Assembly: GCA_029062725.1 (NCBI GenBank)
Contig: JAIDPP010000432.1
Location: forward strand, 1-6,582
From: Muribaculaceae bacterium
GTDB lineage: Bacteria; Bacteroidota; Bacteroidia; Bacteroidales; Muribaculaceae
DNA length: 6,582 nt
Direction of reading: 5' to 3'
In this document: positions 1-5,290 of the stretch, piece by piece
How positions within the stretch are numbered: the first letter of the stretch is position 1
How the letters are laid out: each line of letters opens with the position of its first letter
Program-made: the position numbers and the translations under genes
Notes under the pieces: model-generated
What the model saw: only the letters and a program-made list of their open reading frames with translations
What the model was told of the DNA's origin: nothing
Databases searched by the model: none

Positions 1-61
1 GTCGAAAAACGCTGTAATTTCTCTACGGTGATGTTATGGCAGTCGTTCAAAATATTATTCG

Positions 62-69
62 TATATTTG
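62..69 (+). promoter_or_regulatory. Candidate -7 promoter box of the KilA-N gene
   Basis: TATATTTG fits the Bacteroidetes TAnnTTTG -7 element and lies 29 bases before the ATG at 99. No convincing TTTG element is seen about 20 bases further upstream, so this is a half-supported promoter. It would place the transcript start downstream of the alternative ATG at 36, which favours the start at 99. Confidence 0.35.
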
Positions 70-98
70 CCTTTGCATATCAACGACTTAAAAATCTT

Positions 99-578
99 AT
101 GGCCAAAATCATAGTTCAAAATACCGGAATAACCGTTCTGTCGGTAGATAACGAGGATTATATCTCTTTGACAGATATGGCTACTGCAAAAGATGGAAAT
201 AACCGTTCTGCTGATATAATAAAGAATTGGTTGAGAAATCGTTACTCAATTGAGTTCCTTGGCACATGGGAAATCATTCACAACCCTGATTTTAAAGTGG
301 TCGAATTTGACCACTTTAGAATGAGCGCCGGATTGCCATCTTTTGTCTTGAGCGCATCAGAATGGATTGAGCGAACTAATGCCAGAGGTATTGCCGTAAA
401 AAAAGGACGATATGGAGGCACATACGCTCATAAGGATATAGCCTTTGAATTTGGTTCCGCTATAAGTGTGCCGTTCAAGCTCTATCTCATCGAAGAATTT
501 CGGCGTATAGGTCAAATATTATTTCTAAAATTCGATGCTCTAACAGAATCCTTTCTACTCTGCACTTCTCTTTTTTGA
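99..578 (+). CDS. KilA-N domain protein, C-terminally truncated
   Basis: A KilA-N domain protein, a DNA-binding module common in phage, plasmid and island genes of Bacteroidales. The domain runs from about residue 10 to 136 of 159. Landmarks are YISLTDMA (21-28), IKNWLRN (41-47), EFLGTWE (52-58), SEWIERTNA (87-95) and GRYGGTYAHKDIAFEFGSAI (103-122). The start at 99 is preferred over the in-frame ATG at 36, because the family usually opens with MAKI and a promoter-like box lies between the two. After IEEFRR (131-136, near base 507) family similarity stops and a short hydrophobic tail leads to a stop at 576-578. Relatives known to me continue for over 100 more residues as a helical C-terminal part. 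The downstream frames do not restore it, so this looks like recombination truncation rather than a simple frameshift. It is convergent with the lipoprotein gene, with 16 bases between them. The domain call is firm; function of the stub is doubtful. Confidence 0.8.
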   Translation: MAKIIVQNTGITVLSVDNEDYISLTDMATAKDGNNRSADIIKNWLRNRYSIEFLGTWEIIHNPDFKVVEFDHFRMSAGLPSFVLSASEWIERTNARGIAVKKGRYGGTYAHKDIAFEFGSAISVPFKLYLIEEFRRIGQILFLKFDALTESFLLCTSLF

Positions 579-594
579 CGTTCCCTTTCTCTTT

Positions 595-1236
595 TTATAC
601 TATCGTTTTATTCATTTCTTCATTTTGGATTTTAAGTAAATTAAGATCCTTATATAATATAACTGTATAACCGGGTATTTTGGTTATTCTTGATCCTTCA
701 TCAAAATATACAGGATTGTTTTTACTATGCGTGCCAAAATATTTTACTGGATCAACTTCTGTTCTGCGATGTATTGCTAAGATAATCTCCATATTGTTCC
801 ATACCCAATTCTTATCATAAATATTCTCTTCTACCTTTCCGTATTTTTCTATAAAGATTGGCTCAAGTTCATACTTTGCATGGGTTCCTTCTATGGTTAT
901 CTCTAATTGGCTAAGTCTGTTTTTATAAAATTTAGGAGTTATACTGCGAATAGGGAACGATCTTGGATGACCATCAACTTCAATATATAATTGATTATCA
1001 TATTCCGCAATGAATTGTTTTACGGTCCTATCATAATCCGACTTTGAACAACCTAACATTAAACCTGCAAAAATATTACCTTTATAGGATGTGGCTTTCC
1101 GTTGATCTAATATTGGCTGAATTGTATCTGTTTCCTCATATTGTTTAGTCGCTTCAGAAATAGTTTCTTTATCTCTACTATTTGAATCTGAACAAGAAAT
1201 TAAAATAGCTGTTATTGCAACTATAAAATATTTCAT
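595..1236 (-). CDS. Predicted lipoprotein of unknown function, AT-rich
   Basis: A 213-residue protein with a lipoprotein signal peptide: a short Lys-containing start, a hydrophobic stretch (residues 3-13) and a lipobox LISC with the acylated Cys at 15. It should be exported and lipid-anchored in the inner or outer membrane. After the Cys comes a polar, acidic linker (16-45), then a globular part that opens GLMLGCSKSDYD and contains aromatic and charged segments such as KYFGTHSKNNPVYFDEGSR. I do not recognise the family. The start at 1236 is chosen because the signal peptide then begins MKYF; an in-frame ATG at 1248 would add four residues. The gene lies 42 bases after the antitoxin stop on the same strand, so it could be read through from the toxin-antitoxin promoter. 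No own promoter is evident. Its base composition is clearly more AT-rich than the genes to the right, which suggests acquired cargo. No terminator hairpin is seen at its 3' end. Confidence 0.72.
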   Translation of the reverse strand: MKYFIVAITAILISCSDSNSRDKETISEATKQYEETDTIQPILDQRKATSYKGNIFAGLMLGCSKSDYDRTVKQFIAEYDNQLYIEVDGHPRSFPIRSITPKFYKNRLSQLEITIEGTHAKYELEPIFIEKYGKVEENIYDKNWVWNNMEIILAIHRRTEVDPVKYFGTHSKNNPVYFDEGSRITKIPGYTVILYKDLNLLKIQNEEMNKTIV

Positions 1237-1278
1237 ATAAGTAATCATAGAATAAAACGTTAAGATTGAAACACATAA

Positions 1279-1545
1279 CTATCCTACGGTAATAATTGGT
1301 TGACCGAAGAATGAGGAAAGCATAGCAAGGGTGGAGATGGTGAAATTATGCTCTCCACTGAGCCAACGGGTAATCTCGCTTGGACGCTTTCCTATGGCAT
1401 CGGCAAGCTGCTTCTTCGATAGTCCCTTTTCCTTCATTAGGAAGTCAAGACGGTTGGAAATTTGAAACGACAACCGAGCCTCAGCCCTCTCTTCCGGCGA
1501 TATGTCGCTCAGAAGTTCCCTTAGAGAAATCTTTGCACTTTTCAT
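1279..1545 (-). CDS. XRE-family HTH antitoxin (HigA-like)
   Basis: An 88-residue Cro/C1-type helix-turn-helix protein, the likely antitoxin of the gene before it. The HTH core is at residues 33-66: the first helix at LDFLMKEKG, then LSKKQLADAIG, and the recognition segment RPSEITRWLSG. A further helix, ISTLAMLSSFFG, follows. The N-terminal 30 residues are rich in Glu and Arg and may wrap the toxin. Its ATG overlaps the toxin's TGA (ATGA at 1542-1545), so the two are translationally coupled with the toxin first, the order typical of HigBA modules. In this family the antitoxin binds the toxin and represses the shared promoter. The 26-bp palindrome at 2052-2077 is the natural operator candidate. 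The role is inferred from context and fold, since HTH proteins of this size have other functions when alone. Confidence 0.82.
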   Translation of the reverse strand: MKSAKISLRELLSDISPEERAEARLSFQISNRLDFLMKEKGLSKKQLADAIGKRPSEITRWLSGEHNFTISTLAMLSSFFGQPIITVG

Positions 1546-2012
1546 ATCTCAAATGTTTTATCGGTTTCTATCTCGCTTTCAGTGATAATGACGCTCCCGT
1601 CTGCCACACCTTCCTTAAGGAGTTCTTCAAAACGTTGCAAAGTCAGAACGTATCCTTTCAAAGCATCGTCCTCGTCATAGGTACGTGTTTTCTTTTGTCC
1701 TCCGTTGCCAAGTATAAGGATACGATCTGACAGACGTAACCCGTACAGACGAAGTTTTGAGCGCAATGTAGGAAGAGCTACAACAGAATCCTTCATCTTC
1801 CCTTCGGGTCTGAAATATCTTTCCAATGCTCCGAAGTCAAGAATCTGATCAATGAACTTGGCAATGATCCTAAAATCCTTGTTGAGTTCACCATCAGCCT
1901 GAAACTTGGCGATAAACTTTTCAAACTCGTTGAGGTCGTCGGATAAGAACTGTATGGTGTATACCGTACAATTTTCAGTTTGATCTAAAAGGAGTAGTTC
2001 TAATTCACTCAT
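1542..2012 (-). CDS. HigB/RelE-like toxin of a type II toxin-antitoxin pair
   Basis: A 156-residue protein whose middle resembles the HigB / phage Gp49-like branch of the RelE superfamily, usually ribosome-dependent mRNA interferases. Visible signals are the first strand YTIQF (18-22), a helix with EFEKFIAKF (29-37), ALERYFRPEG (62-71), the basic strand pair SKLRLYGLRLSDRILILGNG (85-104) and the KKTRTYDEDDAL segment (107-118). The family is usually near 110 residues. This one has an extra acidic C-terminal tail (about 135-156) and a slightly long N-terminus. The gene starts at 2012 behind a TAnnTTTG box at 2039-2046 and overlaps the antitoxin start by four bases. No catalytic residue can be assigned with confidence by eye. 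A non-toxin relative is possible, but the partner gene, the order and the overlap all favour a toxin-antitoxin module. Confidence 0.78.
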   Translation of the reverse strand: MSELELLLLDQTENCTVYTIQFLSDDLNEFEKFIAKFQADGELNKDFRIIAKFIDQILDFGALERYFRPEGKMKDSVVALPTLRSKLRLYGLRLSDRILILGNGGQKKTRTYDEDDALKGYVLTLQRFEELLKEGVADGSVIITESEIETDKTFEI

Positions 2013-2038
2013 AGTTTTATAACTTTATTACCCTAACG

Positions 2039-2046
2039 CAAATGTA
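2039..2046 (-). promoter_or_regulatory. Candidate -7 promoter box of the toxin-antitoxin pair
   Basis: Read on the minus strand this is TACATTTG, a match to the Bacteroidetes TAnnTTTG -7 element, 26 bases before the toxin ATG. The expected -33 region lies inside the palindrome at 2052-2077, so a bound repressor would block it. No clean TTTG is seen there. Confidence 0.5.
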
Positions 2047-2051
2047 CGACA

Positions 2052-2077
2052 AATATTTCACATAAATGCGAAATATT
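2052..2077. promoter_or_regulatory. 26-bp palindrome, candidate operator of the toxin-antitoxin promoter
   Basis: The arms AATATTTC (2052-2059) and GAAATATT (2070-2077) are perfect inverted repeats. The inner CAT and ATG (2061-2063 and 2066-2068) also pair, with one mismatch between them and a two-base centre. The element sits five bases upstream of the -7 box and would cover the -33 region. An XRE dimer binding here would repress its own operon, as HigA-type antitoxins do. Confidence 0.55.
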
Positions 2078-2106
2078 AGATTTTTCTCCTGTTCTAAAAC
2101 AGATGT

Positions 2107-2736
2107 CTATAGACTATTCTTCATTATGATTTCAAGAACTTCGTTGAGTTTGTCAGCAGGGAGGAGTTTGATGGAGTTGGTGCGAGCTTCGAAGTTGCCT
2201 CGAATATGAGCGAGGACTGCAATATGAGCATTAACTGAAGCCGTATCCCCCTCAAAGATTTCAAGATAGGCTTCGCGAGTTGGTATGCCGAGACGTATAC
2301 GTTCTTCATCGGTAATGGCATTATCAAAGACCGTTTCAACTCCATGACTTTGGCCGTTGTTAAGCAAGTTCATCTTTTCCCTCTTGCTTTCATCATCAAA
2401 CTTGACATACTTCATCATCATTCCGGCAGTGGTGTGTTCCGTTACGGCTCGTATATCTTCAAGTGCAAGCTCGGCATCCACTATTATCTTGCGTCCGCTC
2501 TGCTTTATCGCCTTGTCTATCTTTCCGCTTTTCTTGATGCGGTTGGCTGTCGGAATGCTGCAACCGAACAGCTGAGCGATACCGGATAGACCATATACAT
2601 ATTTAGAAGAGGAGGCATCCACCGTAACCTCAGGCTGGCGGGGAGCACTGTCACTCGTTGCTGACTTCGAGAGGAACATGAATTCCTCGCCTGTCATCTG
2701 CCACAGGGGCTTGTTCAAAAGGTTTTCGATTTTCAT
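2107..2736 (-). CDS. DUF3853-type HTH protein with unrecognised C-terminal extension
   Basis: A 209-residue protein in two parts. Residues 1-95 resemble the DUF3853 family, small regulators common in Bacteroidales mobile elements. They open with NLLNKPLWQMTGEEFMFL (5-22), followed by a Ser/Pro/Val linker, then an excisionase-like winged HTH: YGLSGIAQLFGCSIPTANRI (48-67), KKSGKIDKAIKQSGRKIIVD (68-87) and AELALEDI. Members of the family usually stop about here. This one continues for over 100 residues with no match I recognise: a charged stretch KFDDESKREKMN (112-123), TDEERIRLGIPTREAYLEIF (142-161) and a helical end. The start at 2736 is preferred over the in-frame ATG at 2805, since the added 23 residues are unlike the family and overlap the leader palindrome. 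It stands alone between two minus-strand units with its own candidate promoter. DNA binding is a family inference; the tail's role is unknown. Confidence 0.72.
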   Translation of the reverse strand: MKIENLLNKPLWQMTGEEFMFLSKSATSDSAPRQPEVTVDASSSKYVYGLSGIAQLFGCSIPTANRIKKSGKIDKAIKQSGRKIIVDAELALEDIRAVTEHTTAGMMMKYVKFDDESKREKMNLLNNGQSHGVETVFDNAITDEERIRLGIPTREAYLEIFEGDTASVNAHIAVLAHIRGNFEARTNSIKLLPADKLNEVLEIIMKNSL

Positions 2737-2763
2737 ATTAAGGAATAATTTTGAGTTGTTAAT

Positions 2764-2775
2764 CCCGGCGCCGGG
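2764..2775. repeat. GC-rich 12-bp palindrome in the DUF3853 gene leader
   Basis: CCCGGCGCCGGG is a perfect palindrome, flanked by AAT and ATT that extend the symmetry with one bulged G. It lies between the candidate promoter (2803-2810) and the start at 2736, in otherwise AT-rich intergenic DNA. It could be an operator, or an mRNA hairpin in a leader of about 60 bases. A chance GC-rich island cannot be excluded. Confidence 0.45.
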
Positions 2776-2802
2776 GATTGATTTTGATTGCTGTCGACAC
2801 TG

Positions 2803-2810
2803 CAAAATTA
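2803..2810 (-). promoter_or_regulatory. Candidate -7 promoter box of the DUF3853 gene
   Basis: Minus-strand TAATTTTG matches TAnnTTTG. A TTG (minus strand, ending 17 bases upstream of the box) may serve as a weak -33 element, though the spacing is shorter than usual. The box is 66 bases from the chosen start at 2736. Confidence 0.45.
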
Positions 2811-2888
2811 CTCCTGATAATGAGTGGCAAGGAGGTGGTGACTTAAATAAAATGTCTTTGTAAATCTTTGATTATTAGTGATAATAAA

Positions 2889-2919
2889 GATGCCACCCAA
2901 AAATTTTTTGAGTGGTATC
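2889..2919. terminator. 31-base inverted repeat, possible terminator after the RhuM-PLD gene
   Basis: The left arm GATGCCACCCAAAAA and right arm TTTTTGAGTGGTATC pair over 15 positions, with one G-T wobble and one mismatch around a single central T. It lies 67 to 97 bases past the stop of the RhuM-PLD gene in the minus-strand direction. On that strand it is followed by TTTATTA, a poor U-tract, so it may instead be a protein-binding site. The rest of 2811-2985 shows no gene. Confidence 0.4.
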
Positions 2920-2985
2920 AGTGGTTGTCAGGTAATATCCCGACTACTATTATAGATATTTCTTGAAATTGTCTTAATCTGGTCT

Positions 2986-3855
2986 TTACGACTCCAGATA
3001 AGCTATAAATTCGTCAGCTGTCATTATCTCCATTTTGGAGAACGCTGTCAACTTTTTGCCTAAGTCCTTGAATGAGGCTCCGACATGATATACGGTATCG
3101 TCTATGATAAGGAAACGGTCGTGTGCCCTTCGGAAAGTCTTTACTTCAATCGGAGCGTATTGAGCATTATGACGCTCCAGATCCTGTCGCAGTGTCCTGC
3201 TTATGGAAGGAGTAAAGATACTGGCTGACACTCCCGGGGCTCGCTTGTCAAGCTGGCGAAATACTGAATCATCGATATAATTATCCACAATGATGATACG
3301 GTTCCTGGCACTGCGTATAAGATCGCACATAAGGGTATAAGCATCGAATATCTGGCCGTCGAAGACGATTGCTTCTCTTGGAGGCAATGACGTGTTAAGA
3401 ATAAAATCTATCTTTTCCTCTGTTTTTGCCATCCGATATTCCAACCGTTCAAAGCGTTGGGTAACGGCATAGCCTTTCATTAGATAGTCTTTCAATACTT
3501 TATTAGCCCATTGACGGAAAAGGGTGGCGTTCTTACTGTTTACCCTATATCCAACTGATAAAATAGCATCCAAGTTATAGAACTTTGTTTTGTAGGATTT
3601 CCCATCTGTGGCAGTATATTCCAAAATGGAATGAACTGAAGATTCAACAAGTTCTCCACTCTCAAAAATATTTTTAAGATGCTTTGAAATAGCAGGTTGC
3701 TTTACACCGAACAAATCAGCTATCTGCTGTTGAGTCAACCACACAGTCTCATTTTCCAAACGGACTTCAAGTTTAACGGTTGAATCCGGTTGGTAAAGTA
3801 TTATTTCGTTGTCTTGCGATGATGGCGCAAGGGGTATAGAGATATTTTCGTTCAT
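2986..3855 (-). CDS. RhuM-type DNA-binding domain fused to a phospholipase-D-like domain
   Basis: A 289-residue two-domain protein. Residues 18-130 resemble the RhuM 'virulence protein' family: LYQPDSTVKLEVRLENETVW (20-39), a helix-turn-helix at LTQQQIADLFGVKQPAISKH (40-59), FYNLDAILSVGYRVNS (92-107) and FRQWANKVLKDYLMKGYA (113-130). A charged helical linker follows (131-155). The C-terminal half (162-289) looks like a phospholipase D-superfamily fold: FDGQIFDAYTLMCDLI, the strand RIIIVDNYID (186-195), and a modified HKD motif in which His245-x-Arg247 and Asp252 stand for HxKx4D, followed by VGASFKDLGKK (258-268). Lys is replaced by Arg and the GS that usually follows is GA, so nuclease or phosphodiesterase activity is uncertain. 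A single HKD motif would imply action as a dimer. The gene is monocistronic, with a promoter-like box almost touching the ATG. Family proteins occur in islands and prophages; a defence or regulatory role is inference. Confidence 0.8.
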   Translation of the reverse strand: MNENISIPLAPSSQDNEIILYQPDSTVKLEVRLENETVWLTQQQIADLFGVKQPAISKHLKNIFESGELVESSVHSILEYTATDGKSYKTKFYNLDAILSVGYRVNSKNATLFRQWANKVLKDYLMKGYAVTQRFERLEYRMAKTEEKIDFILNTSLPPREAIVFDGQIFDAYTLMCDLIRSARNRIIIVDNYIDDSVFRQLDKRAPGVSASIFTPSISRTLRQDLERHNAQYAPIEVKTFRRAHDRFLIIDDTVYHVGASFKDLGKKLTAFSKMEIMTADEFIAYLES

Positions 3856-3859
3856 ATTG

Positions 3860-3867
3860 CAAAATTA
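3860..3867 (-). promoter_or_regulatory. Candidate -7 promoter box very close to the RhuM-PLD start
   Basis: Minus-strand TAATTTTG ends only four bases before the ATG at 3855. If it is the real box, the transcript would start at or next to the start codon, giving a leaderless mRNA. No -33 TTTG is found at the expected distance. The rest of the 118-base gap (3856-3973) shows nothing further. Confidence 0.35.
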
Positions 3868-3973
3868 ACAAAAAATTCTCCTAATATGCCTATAACGCAA
3901 AGGAAATCAGTCGAAACGGCTCATAACCTCACTCCACGAAAGACTTAGAGAATACCCAAAAAGATTGTCTTCA

Positions 3974-4297
3974 TTAGAATTTAAATTCCACTCCACCCAT
4001 TATTGTTGTGCCGGGCATGGGGCAACCGTAAATTATCTGATAATGCTTGTTTGTCAGGTTGTCCACTTTCACAGAAAGAGTCACAGGCTCCGCCGAACCC
4101 ATCGCATTTGATCCGTAAAGCAGAGAGGAGGGACCTTTTACCACTTCGATCCTTTCCACACCATTGGCCACGTATCTATCCGGGAGGCTGTGCCCGAACA
4201 CACCGGCCCACTGCGGTTGGCCGTCTATCATGAACAGAACCTTGTTGCCTTGACCCACACCACGGATGTTGACACTTCCTGCGCTTCCACCGGAAAC
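3974..4297 (-). pseudogene. TonB-dependent receptor remnant with large internal deletion
   Basis: This frame joins two distant parts of an outer-membrane TonB-dependent receptor. The first part is the plug domain: SGGSAGSVNIRGVGQGNKVL, MIDGQPQWAGVFGH, and VERIEVVKGPSSLLYGSNAM, all hallmark plug strands. Directly after AMG (about base 4097) comes the very C-terminal end of a barrel: VTLSVKVDNLTNKHYQIIYG, then TTIMGGVEFKF and the stop, ending in the usual terminal Phe. Plug and C-terminus are normally separated by several hundred residues of barrel strands, so most of the barrel is gone. The N-terminus is missing too: an in-frame TAG at 4298-4300 precedes the plug, with no signal peptide or TonB box. 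The only start codon is a GTG inside the plug (4258). It cannot form a transporter. It lies 31 bases past the alkD-like stop, so the original receptor gene was probably rearranged in place or left as debris of an older locus. Confidence 0.88.
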
Positions 4298-4328
4298 CTA
4301 ACGATGGAATCCGGCCGGTGAAGTATTC

Positions 4329-5093
4329 TCAGCGCTTAAGCCAGTATAATCGTTCTTTCGCATCCATTTTTTCTATAGCGTAGCGAAGTGTGGTACGAGG
4401 CATATCGGCATAGTTCCGTTCAAGAAAATCTATTAACACATCCGGTTCCCTCTTTCCGATCTCACGTAGCATCCATCCGGTGGCTTTGTGAATAAGGTCA
4501 TGTTGATGAGCCATTAGCATATCGCATATTCTCAGTGTCGGGGAGAATACATCGTGTCGGATAAAGTCTAAAGTTGTCACAATTGAAATGCGTTGTTCCC
4601 AAAGATTATCGCTTTTCGCCATAGAATAGAGAAAATCAAGCGGAACATAATCGGCAAAACGAATGTAGGGTCCGAGGATAAACTCACATGAAAGATCCAC
4701 TAAATCCCAGTTGTTGGCTTTCCGGGCATGACGCAGATAGAATTCAGCGATCTCTTTTCTCTTCTCCCCTTTGGCCCGCAAGGAGAGCACGGAGTCTTTC
4801 TTTTTGGGCAATTGAGCCTTCATTTCCTCTACAAGGAGAAGGAATCCGGTCAGTCTCACTTCGTGCCAGGGGGAGTCGAGTAGTTTTTCAATTTCGTTTA
4901 ACGGCACAAGAAATTTAGCTTCCTTTACTATTTCGCGTGTCCGGGGCACTTTTATACCCAGGAAACGATCTCCCTCTCCATACTCTCCTTTTCCGGTCTT
5001 GAAAAACCTCATGAGATGGTTTGCCTGTTTTTCATCCTGCATTTTCAGGAGCCGAGTCTCTATTTCAGTTGCATGTATCATATTATTTGTCAT
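4329..5093 (-). CDS. AlkD-family DNA alkylation repair glycosylase
   Basis: A 254-residue DNA alkylation repair protein of the AlkD family, HEAT-like helical repeat enzymes that excise positively charged alkylated bases (N3-methyladenine, N7-methylguanine) in base-excision repair in the cytoplasm. Helical repeats run through residues 8-250; GDRFLGIKVPRTREIVKEAK (41-60) and WHEVRLTGFLLLVEEM (76-91) are typical. The residues that define Bacillus cereus AlkD (Trp109, Asp113, Arg148, Trp187) correspond to Trp129, Asp133, Arg168 and Trp207 here. All three spacings (4, 35 and 39) are identical, so the active site looks intact. Length is normal for the family. The start at 5093 is the first Met; Met5 is an alternative. 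It is probably monocistronic, with a candidate promoter near 5202-5209 and a leader of about 100 bases. The downstream TonB remnant starts 31 bases after its stop and shares no function with it. Confidence 0.93.
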   Translation of the reverse strand: MTNNMIHATEIETRLLKMQDEKQANHLMRFFKTGKGEYGEGDRFLGIKVPRTREIVKEAKFLVPLNEIEKLLDSPWHEVRLTGFLLLVEEMKAQLPKKKDSVLSLRAKGEKRKEIAEFYLRHARKANNWDLVDLSCEFILGPYIRFADYVPLDFLYSMAKSDNLWEQRISIVTTLDFIRHDVFSPTLRICDMLMAHQHDLIHKATGWMLREIGKREPDVLIDFLERNYADMPRTTLRYAIEKMDAKERLYWLKR

Positions 5094-5119
5094 CTTCGGG
5101 ATATAACTGTTATTTTAGG

Positions 5120-5149
5120 GGGTGAATACGGTAGTTAAAGTATTCTCCC
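5120..5149. repeat. Inverted repeat in the alkD-like gene leader
   Basis: GGG-T-GAATAC (5120-5129) pairs with GTATTC-T-CCC (5140-5149): nine base pairs with one T-T mismatch and a ten-base loop. On the minus strand it falls in the 5' leader, 27 bases before the ATG. It could be an mRNA hairpin or an operator. The rest of 5150-5290 is AT-rich and shows only the promoter box. Confidence 0.45.
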
Positions 5150-5201
5150 GTTCGCCCGCAAGGAATATTCAAGCGGTAAGAGAGCAGATGTACTTATAAT
5201 G

Positions 5202-5209
5202 CAAAATTA
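5202..5209 (-). promoter_or_regulatory. Candidate -7 promoter box of the alkD-like gene
   Basis: Minus-strand TAATTTTG followed by CA, the same string as in front of the DUF3853 and RhuM-PLD genes. It fits the Bacteroidetes TAnnTTTG element and lies about 110 bases before the start at 5093. No -33 TTTG is clear. Confidence 0.4.
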
Positions 5210-5290
5210 AAAGAAAAATCTCATATTCCTATTATCAGCTGCTAAGTTGTTATACAATATATATACAAAATAAGGGGATGTGAATTTAAT

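Noticed and set aside
36..98. ATG at 36 as start of the KilA-N gene
   Set aside because: The 21 extra residues are unlike the family start, and a promoter-like box lies inside them.
1380..1730. Plus-strand open frame over the toxin-antitoxin pair
   Set aside because: It is antisense to two genes with clear family signals and its translation matches nothing recognisable.
2124..2345. Second minus-strand frame inside the DUF3853-type gene
   Set aside because: It overlaps the longer continuous gene and has no domain of its own.
2344..2589. Two overlapping plus-strand frames opposite the DUF3853-type gene
   Set aside because: They are antisense to the helix-turn-helix region; hydrophobic look comes from the complementary reading.
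2678..2863. Plus-strand frame across the DUF3853 gene leader
   Set aside because: It is antisense to the N-terminus and leader, with no ribosome site or recognisable motif.
4003..4233. Plus-strand frame over the TonB remnant
   Set aside because: It is a shadow of the plug sequence, which is clearly recognised on the minus strand.
4688..4918. Plus-strand frame inside the alkD-like gene
   Set aside because: It is antisense to a gene with all active-site residues conserved.
5231..5275. AT-rich stretch with TATA-like repeats as an origin or second promoter
   Set aside because: No TAnnTTTG box at a sensible distance and no repeated initiator-binding sites are seen.
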